This document shows, in pieces, positions 1 to 8,404 of a DNA stretch of 64,000 nucleotides. Both the position numbers and the translations under genes were made by a program. This DNA is from Bacillota bacterium (GTDB lineage Bacteria > Bacillota > Sulfobacillia > RBS10-35 > Bu92). The stretch's first letter is position 1. Each line of letters begins with the position of its first letter. A model generated the notes under the pieces. That model did not search any database. It was given only the letters and a program-made list of their open reading frames with translations, and had not been told where the DNA came from. Location of the stretch: the NCBI GenBank assembly GCA_014896375.1, contig JADBKN010000051.1, positions 62,001-126,000 of the forward strand. The letters are read 5' to 3'.

Positions 1-136
1 GCAGTTGCGATGGCATCCGCTGCATCCTGTATGCGCGGCGGCGGTAGGGAAGCGGGCGGGCATGTCGAAGCAATCGTTTGCATCCACACGGTGCATGCAC
101 ACAGTGCACCCACACATGCGGAGGGGGAGGAGCCTC

Positions 137-748
137 ATGGCGCGCATCAGCTACGTGGACCCGGACCGCATCGAGGATCCGGAGATCCGCGAGTTCATCG
201 AGGAAGCCCGGCGCGTGGGCACGCCGCGCCCTGAGATCCAGGCGATCCGCGCCCACCAGCCGGACGTCATCCGGACGTTCGTCTACACGTGGAAGCGGCT
301 CTTCAAGGGGGGCATCGTGGAGCACGAGTTGAAGGAGCTCATCCGCGTCCGCGTCTCCTCGAGCCTCGCCTGCTCCTACTGAGCGGAGCAGCGGTCTGTT
401 CGGTCCGAACAGCAAGTCGTCGCTGAAGACAAACTGTCCCAGTTGTCGAATTACGAGGAGTCGGACGCGTTCACGGAGCGGGAGAAGGTCGCGCTGCGCT
501 ACGCCGACGCGATCACCTGGGATCCGGACAGCGCCGACGACAAGATGTGGGAGGACCTCCACCGCCACTTCACGGAACCGGAACTCGTGGAGCTGGGGGC
601 GTTCATCGGGTTCATCGCGGGAGGTCAGCGCTGGATCAAGACCCTCGGAGTGAAGCACGGGGAGTACCTGGCGGACACCGCGGTAGGACTGAGCCCGAAG
701 GTGGCGCAGCAACTGAAGGGCGATGAGCCGCCGGAGGCTTCCCGGTAG
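137..748 (+). CDS. AhpD-like / carboxymuconolactone decarboxylase family selenoprotein (C-x-x-U), read through UGA
   Basis: A 203-residue frame opens at ATG 137 behind GGGGGAGGAG and meets TGA at 380-382. The frame stays open past this TGA to TAG at 746-748, and both halves read as one carboxymuconolactone decarboxylase/AhpD-like protein. The first half ends SSLACSY, so the TGA is residue 82 in C79-S-Y-U82, the place of the second Cys of the AhpD C-x-x-C redox motif. After it come AEQRS and then FTEREKVALRYADAITWD, as in this all-helical family. A perfect 7-bp hairpin lies 13 nt beyond the TGA. AhpD-type proteins reduce peroxiredoxins or other partners through the two chalcogen residues; the partner here is unknown. 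selD in this window also carries an in-frame UGA. A standard caller would give two pieces, ending at 382 and starting at 443. Alternative: a pseudogene with a nonsense mutation, unlikely given the hairpin and the exact motif position. Confidence 0.85.
396..412 (+). promoter_or_regulatory. Bacterial SECIS-like hairpin of the AhpD-like selenoprotein
   Basis: CTGTTCG (396-402) pairs perfectly with CGAACAG (406-412) around a GTC loop. The loop starts 20 nt after the in-frame TGA and begins with G. This fits the known bacterial SECIS design: a hairpin inside the coding region, apical loop about 16-37 nt after UGA, with a G in the first two loop positions, bound by SelB. Confidence 0.75.
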
Positions 749-823
749 GGGCGCTGCGCCGGGCGCCAAGGGGCGCGCGGCACCCCGTGGCGCATGCATT
801 CACGCCATTCAGGAGGCGGCGAG

Positions 824-1306
824 ATGGAACTCTCTGGCCAGATCTTCATTCCCCTTTCCAAGGAGCGTGTGTGGCAGGCACTGAACGACCCCGCCGTCCT
901 GGAGAAGGCCACCCCCGGTTGCCGCGAGCTGCGGCCGGCCGGTGCGGACCGCTATCAGGCCGTGGTGGAGCTGGGCATCGCCGCGGTCAAGGGGCGGTAC
1001 GAGGGGACGCTCGAAATCGCGGAGAGGCAACCGCCGGACCGCTATCGCCTGCGACTCGCGGGGAGCGGCGGGCCGGGCTTCGTCGAGGCGGAGCTCGAAG
1101 TGGCGCTCGAAGAGGGAGAGGGCGGCACCACCGTGCGGTACACCGGCCAGGCGCAGGTGGGCGGCCCCATTGCGGCGGTCGGGCAGCGCGTGCTGGGCGG
1201 CGTCGCCAAGCTCATCATGGGGGACTTCTTCAAGGCGCTCGCCCGGGAGGCCGCGGCCGCGGCCTCGACCGCACCGCAGTCGCAGCCGCAGCCGCCGAAG
1301 TCGTAG
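824..1306 (+). CDS. CoxG-like SRPBCC family protein
   Basis: A 160-residue protein starting at ATG 824 behind AGGAGGCGG. It begins MELSGQIFIPLSKERVWQAL and continues with DPAVLEKATPGCREL, the signature of the CO dehydrogenase subunit G (CoxG) branch of the START/SRPBCC fold. The body is a single helix-grip domain, ending in a short Ala/Pro/Gln-rich tail. CoxG proteins are linked to membrane recruitment or maturation of molybdenum CO dehydrogenases, but many members stand alone, as here: no coxMSL genes are near. It follows the selenoprotein gene on the same strand with a 75-bp gap, so co-expression is possible. The ligand cannot be told from sequence. Confidence 0.8.
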   Translation: MELSGQIFIPLSKERVWQALNDPAVLEKATPGCRELRPAGADRYQAVVELGIAAVKGRYEGTLEIAERQPPDRYRLRLAGSGGPGFVEAELEVALEEGEGGTTVRYTGQAQVGGPIAAVGQRVLGGVAKLIMGDFFKALAREAAAAASTAPQSQPQPPKS

Positions 1307-1433
1307 GCGGTGCGCGGGAGACCGTCGGACTCGGTGGCGCGGCGCGGTGCGCGGGACGGCCCGCACCACCGGGGTCGGGGGTGGCGGTCGGCTGCGGCCG
1401 GCGGGCTGGGCCGGGCCGGCCCGCATCCGCGCC

Positions 1434-2552
1434 TCACACAATCGCGTCGCCGGCCGCCTCCGCCCGCGGCTCACGCGCGCCGGGGCCTTCGCCGGGCCAG
1501 CCCGCCCCTTCGCCCAGGGAGCCGGCGGCCGGGGACCTCATCTCTAGGCGGGGTCCGTCGTCCGGGGCGGGCAGGATCTCCGCCTGCTCCGCGTCCCTAT
1601 AGATCCGGGGGGCGCGGCGGTGGATGGCCAGCTGGAAGACGTCGGGGCGGTTGTAGTGCCCGGCGAAGTCGTGGCGCAGCTTCATCTTCACGCACAGGGA
1701 GAGGTCGATGTCGGCGTAGAGGATCGCTTCCTCGGCGCCGAGCGGCCCGGCCACCACCGACGTGTCGGGCGCCACGATGACGGAGCCGCCGCTGTTGCGC
1801 GGATCACGTAGGAAGGCCTCGTCCTTGGGTGAGACGCGCATCATGGCGATCATGCGCTCGTCGATGACGCCGCAGGCGCTGATCACGTAGGCCTTCGACA
1901 TCTGCGCGAAGGCGCGCGAGTCCACGAGCACGCGGTCCGGCAGGGGGTTGCTGATCGTGGGGATGTGGTTCGGCCAGCTGGCCACGTGGATGCGCGTGCC
2001 TTCGGCCGTTAAGGCGAAGACGGCAAGGGGATTCGAGTTCTCGCCGCAGATGAGGGCGCTCATGGGGCCGAAGGGCGTCTCGAACGTGCCGAAGGTGTCG
2101 CCGTAGCCGCCCATGTGCACGAGGCGCTCGCCCACCGTGGGCATGAGCTTCTGGTGCTTGCCCAGGTGGCGCCCGTCCGGGCCGATGTAGAGCTGGCTGT
2201 TGAACATCGTGCCCGTGGACCGGGGCAGCTTCTCGCACACGCCGATGACCACGTAGGCTCCCGCGTCTCTCGCCGCCTCGCAGAGCGCCTCCACCTCCGG
2301 GCCCGGCACGACGACACTGTTCTTGAAGAGTTCGACGCTGAGCTCCGTGGCGATGGGTCCCGTGGCCGGGTGGAAGTGGAACCAGATCGGGTGCGCGGGG
2401 ATGAAGCCCTCAGGGAAGGCGATCACCTGGGCGCCGTGGCGGCCGGCTTCACGGATGAGTCGGCAGGCCTTTTCCACGGTCGCCTCGCGGTCGAGGAAGA
2501 CGGGTGCGGCCTGCACGGCCGCGACGCGCAGGACGGGGTATTCGTCACCCAT
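1434..2552 (-). CDS. Nitrilase / carbon-nitrogen hydrolase superfamily protein
   Basis: A 372-residue enzyme with the complete nitrilase catalytic triad: E48 (AFPEGFIP), K135 (GKHQKLMPT) and C169 (LICGENSNP). The motif around the Cys and the overall length match branch 1 nitrilases, which hydrolyse nitriles to carboxylic acids and ammonia, rather than amidases or carbamoylases. The domain covers residues 8-300. The last 60 residues are Gly/Ala/Pro-rich and probably disordered, as often seen in the C-terminal tails of helical nitrilase oligomers. The ATG at 2552 follows GGGAGG about 11 nt upstream. The gene stands alone; substrate preference (aliphatic, aryl or cyanide) cannot be assigned. Its promoter side shares an AAACGATTG motif with the region before the selenoprotein. 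Confidence 0.88.
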   Translation of the reverse strand: MGDEYPVLRVAAVQAAPVFLDREATVEKACRLIREAGRHGAQVIAFPEGFIPAHPIWFHFHPATGPIATELSVELFKNSVVVPGPEVEALCEAARDAGAYVVIGVCEKLPRSTGTMFNSQLYIGPDGRHLGKHQKLMPTVGERLVHMGGYGDTFGTFETPFGPMSALICGENSNPLAVFALTAEGTRIHVASWPNHIPTISNPLPDRVLVDSRAFAQMSKAYVISACGVIDERMIAMMRVSPKDEAFLRDPRNSGGSVIVAPDTSVVAGPLGAEEAILYADIDLSLCVKMKLRHDFAGHYNRPDVFQLAIHRRAPRIYRDAEQAEILPAPDDGPRLEMRSPAAGSLGEGAGWPGEGPGAREPRAEAAGDAIV

Positions 2553-2645
2553 GGCGGCTCCGACCTCCCAGTAAGGTGTGGGAGGGGTGTTCGCGCCAAA
2601 ACAATCGTTTTCCTTCTAGGGTTTTAGGTTCGGGGCGCCACGGCC

Positions 2646-3131
2646 CTAGCCTGGGAAGGCGAGGTCCGTCTCCGGTGGAATGTGGCCCAGCTGCCGGCCG
2701 ATGACGACGAGCTGGCCCTTGTGGTGGAACTCGTGCGTGATGGGATGCAAGAGGAGCCAGCGGGGCGTGACGGTCAGGCCCTGCGGGCGCCAGGAGAGGA
2801 CGCGGTGCAGCGGCTCGTCGATGCGGTCCGCAAAGTGGCCGAGGAAGCGCTCCACGAGCGCGTCCACCTCGGCAAACGCCTCACGCACGCTCGCGGGGTC
2901 CGGGTAGTCCTCGAAGCGCAGGTCCCGCCGGGGCTGCTCAAGTCCCACGTACTCAAGCCAGTACATGTAACAGTCGGCCGCATGCACATGCAGGTTGCGC
3001 ATCGAGCCGCCCAATGGGAAGCCGGACAACTCCTTCGTGTACGCGCCCGGCGGCAGGCTTTCGAGGTATTCGAACAGCACGGCGCGCGAGCCGCGCACCC
3101 AGCCGTAGAGCTCCATCAGGTCACGGACCAT
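2646..3131 (-). CDS. DinB family protein
   Basis: A 161-residue four-helix-bundle protein of the DinB/YfiT-like superfamily. It shows the expected metal-binding histidines: one in the second helix (NLHVHAADCYMYWLEYVG) and the pair in HPITHEFHHKGQL near the C terminus. Members bind a divalent metal; some transfer bacillithiol or mycothiol to substrates, and many, including B. subtilis DinB, have no known activity. The ATG at 3131 follows AAGAGAGGAGCGAC. It lies between a nitrilase and a 2H phosphoesterase on the same strand with loose spacing. A second DinB gene sits at 55908-56411. Confidence 0.85.
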   Translation of the reverse strand: MVRDLMELYGWVRGSRAVLFEYLESLPPGAYTKELSGFPLGGSMRNLHVHAADCYMYWLEYVGLEQPRRDLRFEDYPDPASVREAFAEVDALVERFLGHFADRIDEPLHRVLSWRPQGLTVTPRWLLLHPITHEFHHKGQLVVIGRQLGHIPPETDLAFPG

Positions 3132-3213
3132 CGGAGTCGCTCCTCTCTTACGCGTCCATTACGTGTCCTTATGCGAAATCGGCGGAACGGTCGCACCGGC
3201 CCAGCCGGACCTC

Positions 3214-3765
3214 TCACGTCGAAGTCTCTGGAACGAAGTCGAACCGCGCGCGCAGGCGGGCCGTCTCGCCCGCCGGCTGCTCGATGACGGCCAGGTTGGC
3301 CACGCGGACGGTCCAGTCGAGGTCCGCCTTCGAGAGAAACTCATTCACGGCCAGCAGCCGCTCCCGGTCGATGTCGTGCTGGGCCAGGGTGATGTGGGGC
3401 ACCCAGGTCCCCGTGCGGTAGTATGGGCTGGCGGAGGTGGCGAGCGGCAGCAGACGCTCCCAGAGAGCCTCGTGAAGTTCCTCCAGGTCGCGGGTCCTCT
3501 CCACTGCGACGAACACCACCGGCGCATCCCCCTCGAACACGCCAAGGCCCCTCGTGCGCACCGTCATGGGTTTCGCTTCCCGCGCGACCTCTCGCAGCAC
3601 GGACTCGACGACGTCGAAGCGGTAGCCGGCGGCGATTTGCCACGAGAAGTGGGGAATGGGCGTGACGCCGATGCCCCGGAGTCCGAAGCGGTCGTCGAGC
3701 TCATGCCATAAATGCTCGACCAGGGCGTAGGGCCCGGGTTCGAGAATCGTGGCGACGCTGTCCAC
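3214..3765 (-). CDS. 2'-5' RNA ligase (LigT-like) / 2H phosphoesterase family protein
   Basis: A 183-residue protein with the two H-x-T/S motifs that define 2H phosphoesterases: HFSW near residue 43 and HITL near residue 130. Both sit at the usual positions in a bilobal fold. Family members hydrolyse 2',3'-cyclic phosphates or join RNA ends in vitro; the physiological substrate of bacterial LigT/YjcG-like proteins is mostly unclear. The start is a GTG at 3763-3765, chosen because GGAGGAGGT lies 6 nt before it; the frame extends further upstream but without family similarity. No operon partner is evident: it lies 164 bp downstream of cydB on the same strand. Confidence 0.8.
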   Translation of the reverse strand: MDSVATILEPGPYALVEHLWHELDDRFGLRGIGVTPIPHFSWQIAAGYRFDVVESVLREVAREAKPMTVRTRGLGVFEGDAPVVFVAVERTRDLEELHEALWERLLPLATSASPYYRTGTWVPHITLAQHDIDRERLLAVNEFLSKADLDWTVRVANLAVIEQPAGETARLRARFDFVPETST

Positions 3766-3929
3766 GGGCGGACCTCCTCCGCGGCGGCAACGTGGTCGTC
3801 TTTTCCAATTTCCCACGGGCTGGATCGCCGCCGCAAGGATGCGAAGAGGCGGGATGGACCGCGCCCACCCCGCCCGGGTTGCGCTGTGCTGCGCTTCAAC
3901 CCGCTCAGCCCACGCGCTCCGGCCGCCGC

Positions 3930-4940
3930 TCAATACTCCAGGTGGCTGCTCGTCGTGATGCGCCGACGGAAGATCCAGTACGCCCACGCCTGGTATCCCA
4001 GGATGAACGGAACCAGCGTCAGAGCCACGATGGACATGACCTTCAACGTGTAGTCGCTGGACGAGGCGTTGAAGATCGTCAGGCTCCACGCGGGGTCGAG
4101 GCTCGACACCATGACGCGCGGGAAGAGCGCCGTGAACATCGTCACCGGGAGCAGCGCCACCGCAATGCCGTACGTCAGGAACGCGCCGAGTTCCCCGGAA
4201 GCCGAACCCTGCCGGCGGGCGGCCATGACGAGCAGGGCCAGCACCAGGGCGGCCAGGGCCAAGGTGGCGGCCAGGTTCCCGACCTGGGGCAGCGCCGCCG
4301 TCCACGCAAGGAACGCGGCCACGGCCACCAGGGACAAGCGGCCGGCCACCCGCGCGGCGGCCCGCGCCCGCTGGCGCAGGTCCCCGTCCGTCTTCAGTGC
4401 GAGGAAGTGCGCGCCATGCGCGAGGAAGGCCAGCACGACCGTCACGCCGCCCAGGATCGCGTATGGGTGGAGCAGCGCAAGCAGGCCCCCGGTGACGTTC
4501 ATCGAGGCGTCGATCGGCACCCCGTGGAGCAGGTCGGCCAGCGCGACGCCCCAGAGGAACGCGGGGATGAAGCTGCCGAGCGTGATGGCCCAGTCCCAGA
4601 CGGCCCGCCAGCGCCGGCTGCCGGTGCGGCTGCGGTACTCCAGCGCCGTGCCGCGGGCGATGAGCCCGAGCAGCATGAGGACCAGCGCGAGGTAGAAGCC
4701 GCTGAACAGCGTCGCGTACCAGTTCGGGAACGCCGCGAAGATCGCCCCGCCCGCCGTGATCAGCCAGACCTCGTTGGCGCCCCATGTCGGCCCGATGGCG
4801 TTCAGCGCCATGCGCCGCTCGCGGTCGTTCCGCGCGAGGTACCAATAGAGCATGCCGACGCCGTAGTCGAAGCCCTCAAGGAAGAAGTAGCCGGCGAACA
4901 GGACGACGACCAGCGCGAACCAGAATACTTGTAGATCCAT
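3930..4940 (-). CDS. cydB: Cytochrome bd oxidase subunit II
   Basis: A 336-residue membrane protein with about nine transmembrane helices. It opens MDLQVFWFALVVVLFAGYFF and then LEGFDYGVGML, the CydB N-terminal signature, followed by RRMALNAIGPTWGANEVWL. CydB pairs with CydA to form the bd-type quinol oxidase of the cytoplasmic membrane, which reduces oxygen to water with high affinity. A GTG at 4943 and an ATG at 4940 overlap; ATG is taken as the start, with AAGGGGGG upstream. It starts 16 bp after the cydA stop, so the two are co-transcribed. Confidence 0.95.
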   Translation of the reverse strand: MDLQVFWFALVVVLFAGYFFLEGFDYGVGMLYWYLARNDRERRMALNAIGPTWGANEVWLITAGGAIFAAFPNWYATLFSGFYLALVLMLLGLIARGTALEYRSRTGSRRWRAVWDWAITLGSFIPAFLWGVALADLLHGVPIDASMNVTGGLLALLHPYAILGGVTVVLAFLAHGAHFLALKTDGDLRQRARAAARVAGRLSLVAVAAFLAWTAALPQVGNLAATLALAALVLALLVMAARRQGSASGELGAFLTYGIAVALLPVTMFTALFPRVMVSSLDPAWSLTIFNASSSDYTLKVMSIVALTLVPFILGYQAWAYWIFRRRITTSSHLEY

Positions 4941-4956
4941 CACCGGACACCCCCCT

Positions 4957-6351
4957 TCACATCGCCACGTCGACGTAGCTGGCCACTTCGCCCGGCACCG
5001 CCGCGCGCTGCGCCATCGGGGCCGCGCCGAGGTCGATCGCCCTCTTGAAGAGGTACACGGCCGCCGCCGCGAGCGCGGTGTAGATGAGCGTGAAGGACCC
5101 GAGCGACGTCCACACTTCGGCCGGCGTCACCGTCGGCGACACGGCGCGGGCCGTCGACAGCAGCCCGTAGACCACCCACGGTTGCCGGCCGACCTCCGTC
5201 ATGATCCAGCCGGCCGTGTTGGCCAGGTACGGCAGCGCGATCGCCCAGACCAGGACCTTCAGGAAGCGCCGCCGCGTCGCGAAGCGGCCGCCCCTCAGAA
5301 GCCAGGTGGCGTACGCCGCCAGCGCGAGCATCGCCACCCCGGCGAACACCATGACGCGGAAGGAGTAGTACGTCGGCGCGACAGGCGGCACGTAGTCGCC
5401 CGGGCCGTACTTGGCCGCGTACTGGGCCTGTAGCTCGTCCAGTCCCGTGACCGCCCCGCTGGGACGGTAGTACGTCATCAGGGACAGCAGGTACGGAATC
5501 GAGATGTCCGGCGACACGGTGTGACGATCTTCATGCACCACGCCGATCAGGCTGAGCGGGGCGGGATCCGGCGTCGTCTTCCAGATGGCCTCAGCCGCCG
5601 CGTACTTGAGCGGCTGGCTCGTGGCCAGGTGGTCCGCCTGCAGGTGGCCGACGCCGATCACCCCGACGCTCGCGACGAACGCCGTGATCGCCGCGACGCG
5701 GAAGGACTTCTTGAAGAGCTCGACGTCGCGCCCCCTGAGGATCTGGTAGGCGCTGATGCCGAGCATGAACATCGCGCCGCTGAGGTACGCCGCGAAGATC
5801 GTGTGCGGGAACTCCACCCACAGCTGCGGGTTCTTGACGAGCGCCAGGAAGTCCGTCATCACGGCCTTCCCGCCCTGGAGCGCGTACCCGACGGGTTCCT
5901 GCATGAACGAGTTGGCCGTCAGGATCCAGAAGGCGGAAAGCGTCGTGCCCAGCGCGACCATCCAGATGGAGAAGAGGTGCACGCGCTTGGAGACCTGTTC
6001 CCACCCGAACTGCCAGATGCCGATGAACGTCGATTCCAGGAAGAACGCGAGGAGCGCCTCGATCGCCAGCGGCGCCCCGAAGATGTCGCCGACGAAGCGG
6101 GAATAGCCGGCCCAGTTCATGCCGAACTGGAACTCCTGGAGAATGCCGGTGACGACGCCCACCGCGAAGTTGATGAGAAAGAGACGGCCCCAGAACTGTG
6201 CGAGGCGCTTGTACTCCTCGCGCCCCGTGCGCACGTAGATCGTCTCCAGAATCGCGATGAGCACGGCCAAGCCGATCGTGATCGGCACGAAGAAAAAGTG
6301 ATAGACGGTCGTGATCCCGAATTGCAGCCTCGCCAGGTCCAAGGCTGTCAC
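4957..6351 (-). CDS. cydA: Cytochrome bd oxidase subunit I
   Basis: A 464-residue subunit carrying the haems b558, b595 and d. The N terminus reads TALDLARLQFGITTVYHFFF, with the conserved His haem ligand at residue 18. Further conserved blocks are FQFGMNWAGYSRFVGDIFG, TANSFMQEPVGY and GRQPWVVYGLL. It is shorter than E. coli CydA (522), which suggests the short-Q-loop class common in Gram-positive bacteria. The GTG at 6349-6351 was chosen because AAGGGG lies 8-9 nt before it and it gives the standard N terminus; an upstream ATG at 6381 would add ten residues but has only a weak ribosome site. cydB follows and cydDC diverges upstream. Confidence 0.93.
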   Translation of the reverse strand: MTALDLARLQFGITTVYHFFFVPITIGLAVLIAILETIYVRTGREEYKRLAQFWGRLFLINFAVGVVTGILQEFQFGMNWAGYSRFVGDIFGAPLAIEALLAFFLESTFIGIWQFGWEQVSKRVHLFSIWMVALGTTLSAFWILTANSFMQEPVGYALQGGKAVMTDFLALVKNPQLWVEFPHTIFAAYLSGAMFMLGISAYQILRGRDVELFKKSFRVAAITAFVASVGVIGVGHLQADHLATSQPLKYAAAEAIWKTTPDPAPLSLIGVVHEDRHTVSPDISIPYLLSLMTYYRPSGAVTGLDELQAQYAAKYGPGDYVPPVAPTYYSFRVMVFAGVAMLALAAYATWLLRGGRFATRRRFLKVLVWAIALPYLANTAGWIMTEVGRQPWVVYGLLSTARAVSPTVTPAEVWTSLGSFTLIYTALAAAAVYLFKRAIDLGAAPMAQRAAVPGEVASYVDVAM

Positions 6352-6607
6352 CGCGATCGCCCCTTCCAGCGGGAATGACATCCGCGCGCGCGTTCCGTGA
6401 CGAGCGCGCGGTCGCGGATCCTCCGCTTTTCATGGTCCGGCGACGGCTTCGTCCCCGCCAACGGCACGTCGTCGGAAGCGGCGTGCGACCAACGTTCCAC
6501 GCGCAAATGAACGAATGGACCGGCGGCGTGAGCCGGATGGCCGTGGACCATGGTCCGTTGGCGTGCGCGCGCGCGCTTTGTACGGTCGACACGAGGAGGC
6601 GGTCCAG
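6352..6607. promoter_or_regulatory. Divergent cydAB/cydDC control region with a 12-bp palindrome
   Basis: This 256-bp region must hold promoters for both operons. The clearest element is the perfect palindrome GGACCATGGTCC at 6545-6556, about 50 bp before the cydD start. A redox regulator such as Rex is a typical controller of cyd operons, but the palindrome does not match the usual Rex site, so no regulator is assigned. CG-alternating stretches (for example near 6382 and 6570) make promoter calls unreliable. Confidence 0.35.
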
Positions 6608-8404
6608 ATGTCGGGCGAGCGCGAACGGACGCGAAGCGGTCCGATCGACCGCCGGATCTGGCGCGCGTCGTCCGCGACACGGCCACTTCTCGCCCTGGTG
6701 GGCGTCACGGGCGTGCTCATCGGGCTTCTGATCGTGTGGGAAGCACAGGTGCTCGCGCGCCTCGTCAGCGGGGTCTACGTCGCGCATTGGAGCGCGCGCG
6801 AGGCGACGCGACCGATCTTCGTGCTACTTCTTATCGTCGTCGCACGTGCCGCGGTGACCGGGCTCAGCCAGACGCTGTCGCTCAACCTGGCGACGGCGGT
6901 GCAGGCCGACCTCCGCGAGCGCGCGTTCCGGCACCTCCTGGCCGCGGGGCCGCTGGCGCTTCACGCGGAACGGACCGGCGAATTGGTCCAGATCCTCACC
7001 GAAGGTGTCGAAAGCATCCAGACGTTCCTCGCGCGCTACCTACCGCAACTGGCGCTCACCGTCGCCGTCCCCGGCGTCATCCTCGCGCGCGTGGCCCTGG
7101 CGGACCCGCTCACCGGCGCTGTTCTGCTCTTCACTGTGCCGCTGATCCCGGTGTTCATGATCCTCGTCGGGCGACAGGCCGAGCGGGCGACGCAGCGCCG
7201 CTGGCGCGTGCTCGGCCGGTTGGGGGCTCACTTCCTGGATGTCCTGCAGGGACTGGAGACGCTGAAGCTTCTCGGACGCAGCCGCGCGCAGGAACAGGGG
7301 ATCGCGCGCGCCAGCGAGGACTTCCGGCGCGAGACGATGGCCACCCTGCGGCTCGCCTTCCTGTCCGGTCTCGTCCTGGAACTCCTCGCCTCGCTGAGCA
7401 TCGCGATGGTGGCCGTGTCGGTCGGGCTCCGCCTCGTGGCGGGGCGCATCCCGTTCGAGACGGCGTTCTTCCTCCTCGTGCTCGTTCCGGACTTCTACGC
7501 TCCGTGGCGGGCGCTCGGCGCGAAGTTTCACGACGCGTTGAACGGCGTGGAAGCAGCCGGCCGCATCTTCGACCTGCTCGAGCTGCCGGCGTGGGCGCGC
7601 GGCGGCGGCCGGCGGCGAGTGTCGGGGCGCGGCCCGTGGCGCGTGGCCGCGGAAGGGCTGCGCTTCCGGTACGCGGGCCGCGAGTCGGACGCGCTGCGCG
7701 GCGTGAACGCCGTCCTGGAGCCCGGGGCGCGCGTGGCCGTGGTGGGGCCGAGCGGGTCCGGCAAGAGCACGCTGCTGGCCCTTCTCATGGGGTTCGCGCC
7801 GCCGAGCGGCGGGGTCCTGACGGTGGACGGCGTCCCTCTCCGGGAACTCGAGCTTGACTGGTGGCGCCGGCAGATCACCTACATCTCGCAACAACCCTAC
7901 GTGTTCTCGGGCAGCGTCGCGGAGAACCTGCGCATCGCCCGGCCCGGCGCGCGCCAGGACGAATTGCGCCGCGCCGCGCGCCAGGCGCGCGCGCTGGACT
8001 TCATCGAGAGCCTCCCCGGTGGCTGGGACGCGCGGCTGGGCGAGGGCGGCACACGGCTGAGCGGCGGGCAGCTCCAGCGGCTGGCCCTGGCCCGCGCCTT
8101 CCTCCGCGACGCGCCGTACGTGTTCCTGGACGAACCCACTGCGAACCTGGACCTGGAAAGCGAAGCGGCGGTGCTGGAAGCGCTGCGCGAACTCGTTGCG
8201 AACCGGAGCGCCGTCGTCATCGCGCACCGGCTGGCCACGCTGGAACTCGTGGACGAGGTCTGGGTCCTGCGGGATGGTGTGCTCGTGCGGTCCGGGCCGC
8301 TTGCGAGCCTCGCCGGCCGTCCGGGCCTGCCGCGCGGCTTGCGCGACGGAAGCGGGGGCGATGCCGGTGAACTTCGGATTCCGGACCCTGTCTTCACGCG
8401 ATAG
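6608..8404 (+). CDS. cydD: Thiol reductant ABC exporter subunit CydD
   Basis: A 598-residue half-transporter. Six transmembrane helices fill residues 20-310. The nucleotide-binding domain follows, with Walker A GPSGSGKST, signature LSGGQLQRLALARA, Walker B YVFLDEPTANLD and a switch His in VIAHRLATL. CydDC exports glutathione or cysteine to the outside in E. coli and is needed for cytochrome bd assembly. In organisms without glutathione the exported thiol is uncertain. The ATG at 6608 has GAGGAGG 8 nt upstream; the frame runs further upstream without similarity. It overlaps cydC by 44 bp, so translation is probably coupled. The last 25 residues beyond the ABC domain lie in the overlap. Confidence 0.93.
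   Translation: MSGERERTRSGPIDRRIWRASSATRPLLALVGVTGVLIGLLIVWEAQVLARLVSGVYVAHWSAREATRPIFVLLLIVVARAAVTGLSQTLSLNLATAVQADLRERAFRHLLAAGPLALHAERTGELVQILTEGVESIQTFLARYLPQLALTVAVPGVILARVALADPLTGAVLLFTVPLIPVFMILVGRQAERATQRRWRVLGRLGAHFLDVLQGLETLKLLGRSRAQEQGIARASEDFRRETMATLRLAFLSGLVLELLASLSIAMVAVSVGLRLVAGRIPFETAFFLLVLVPDFYAPWRALGAKFHDALNGVEAAGRIFDLLELPAWARGGGRRRVSGRGPWRVAAEGLRFRYAGRESDALRGVNAVLEPGARVAVVGPSGSGKSTLLALLMGFAPPSGGVLTVDGVPLRELELDWWRRQITYISQQPYVFSGSVAENLRIARPGARQDELRRAARQARALDFIESLPGGWDARLGEGGTRLSGGQLQRLALARAFLRDAPYVFLDEPTANLDLESEAAVLEALRELVANRSAVVIAHRLATLELVDEVWVLRDGVLVRSGPLASLAGRPGLPRGLRDGSGGDAGELRIPDPVFTR

Noticed and set aside
3792-4934. Plus-strand frame of 380 codons opposite cydB
   Set aside because: Antisense to a clear cydB; composition is Arg/Glu/Gln-rich with no family blocks.
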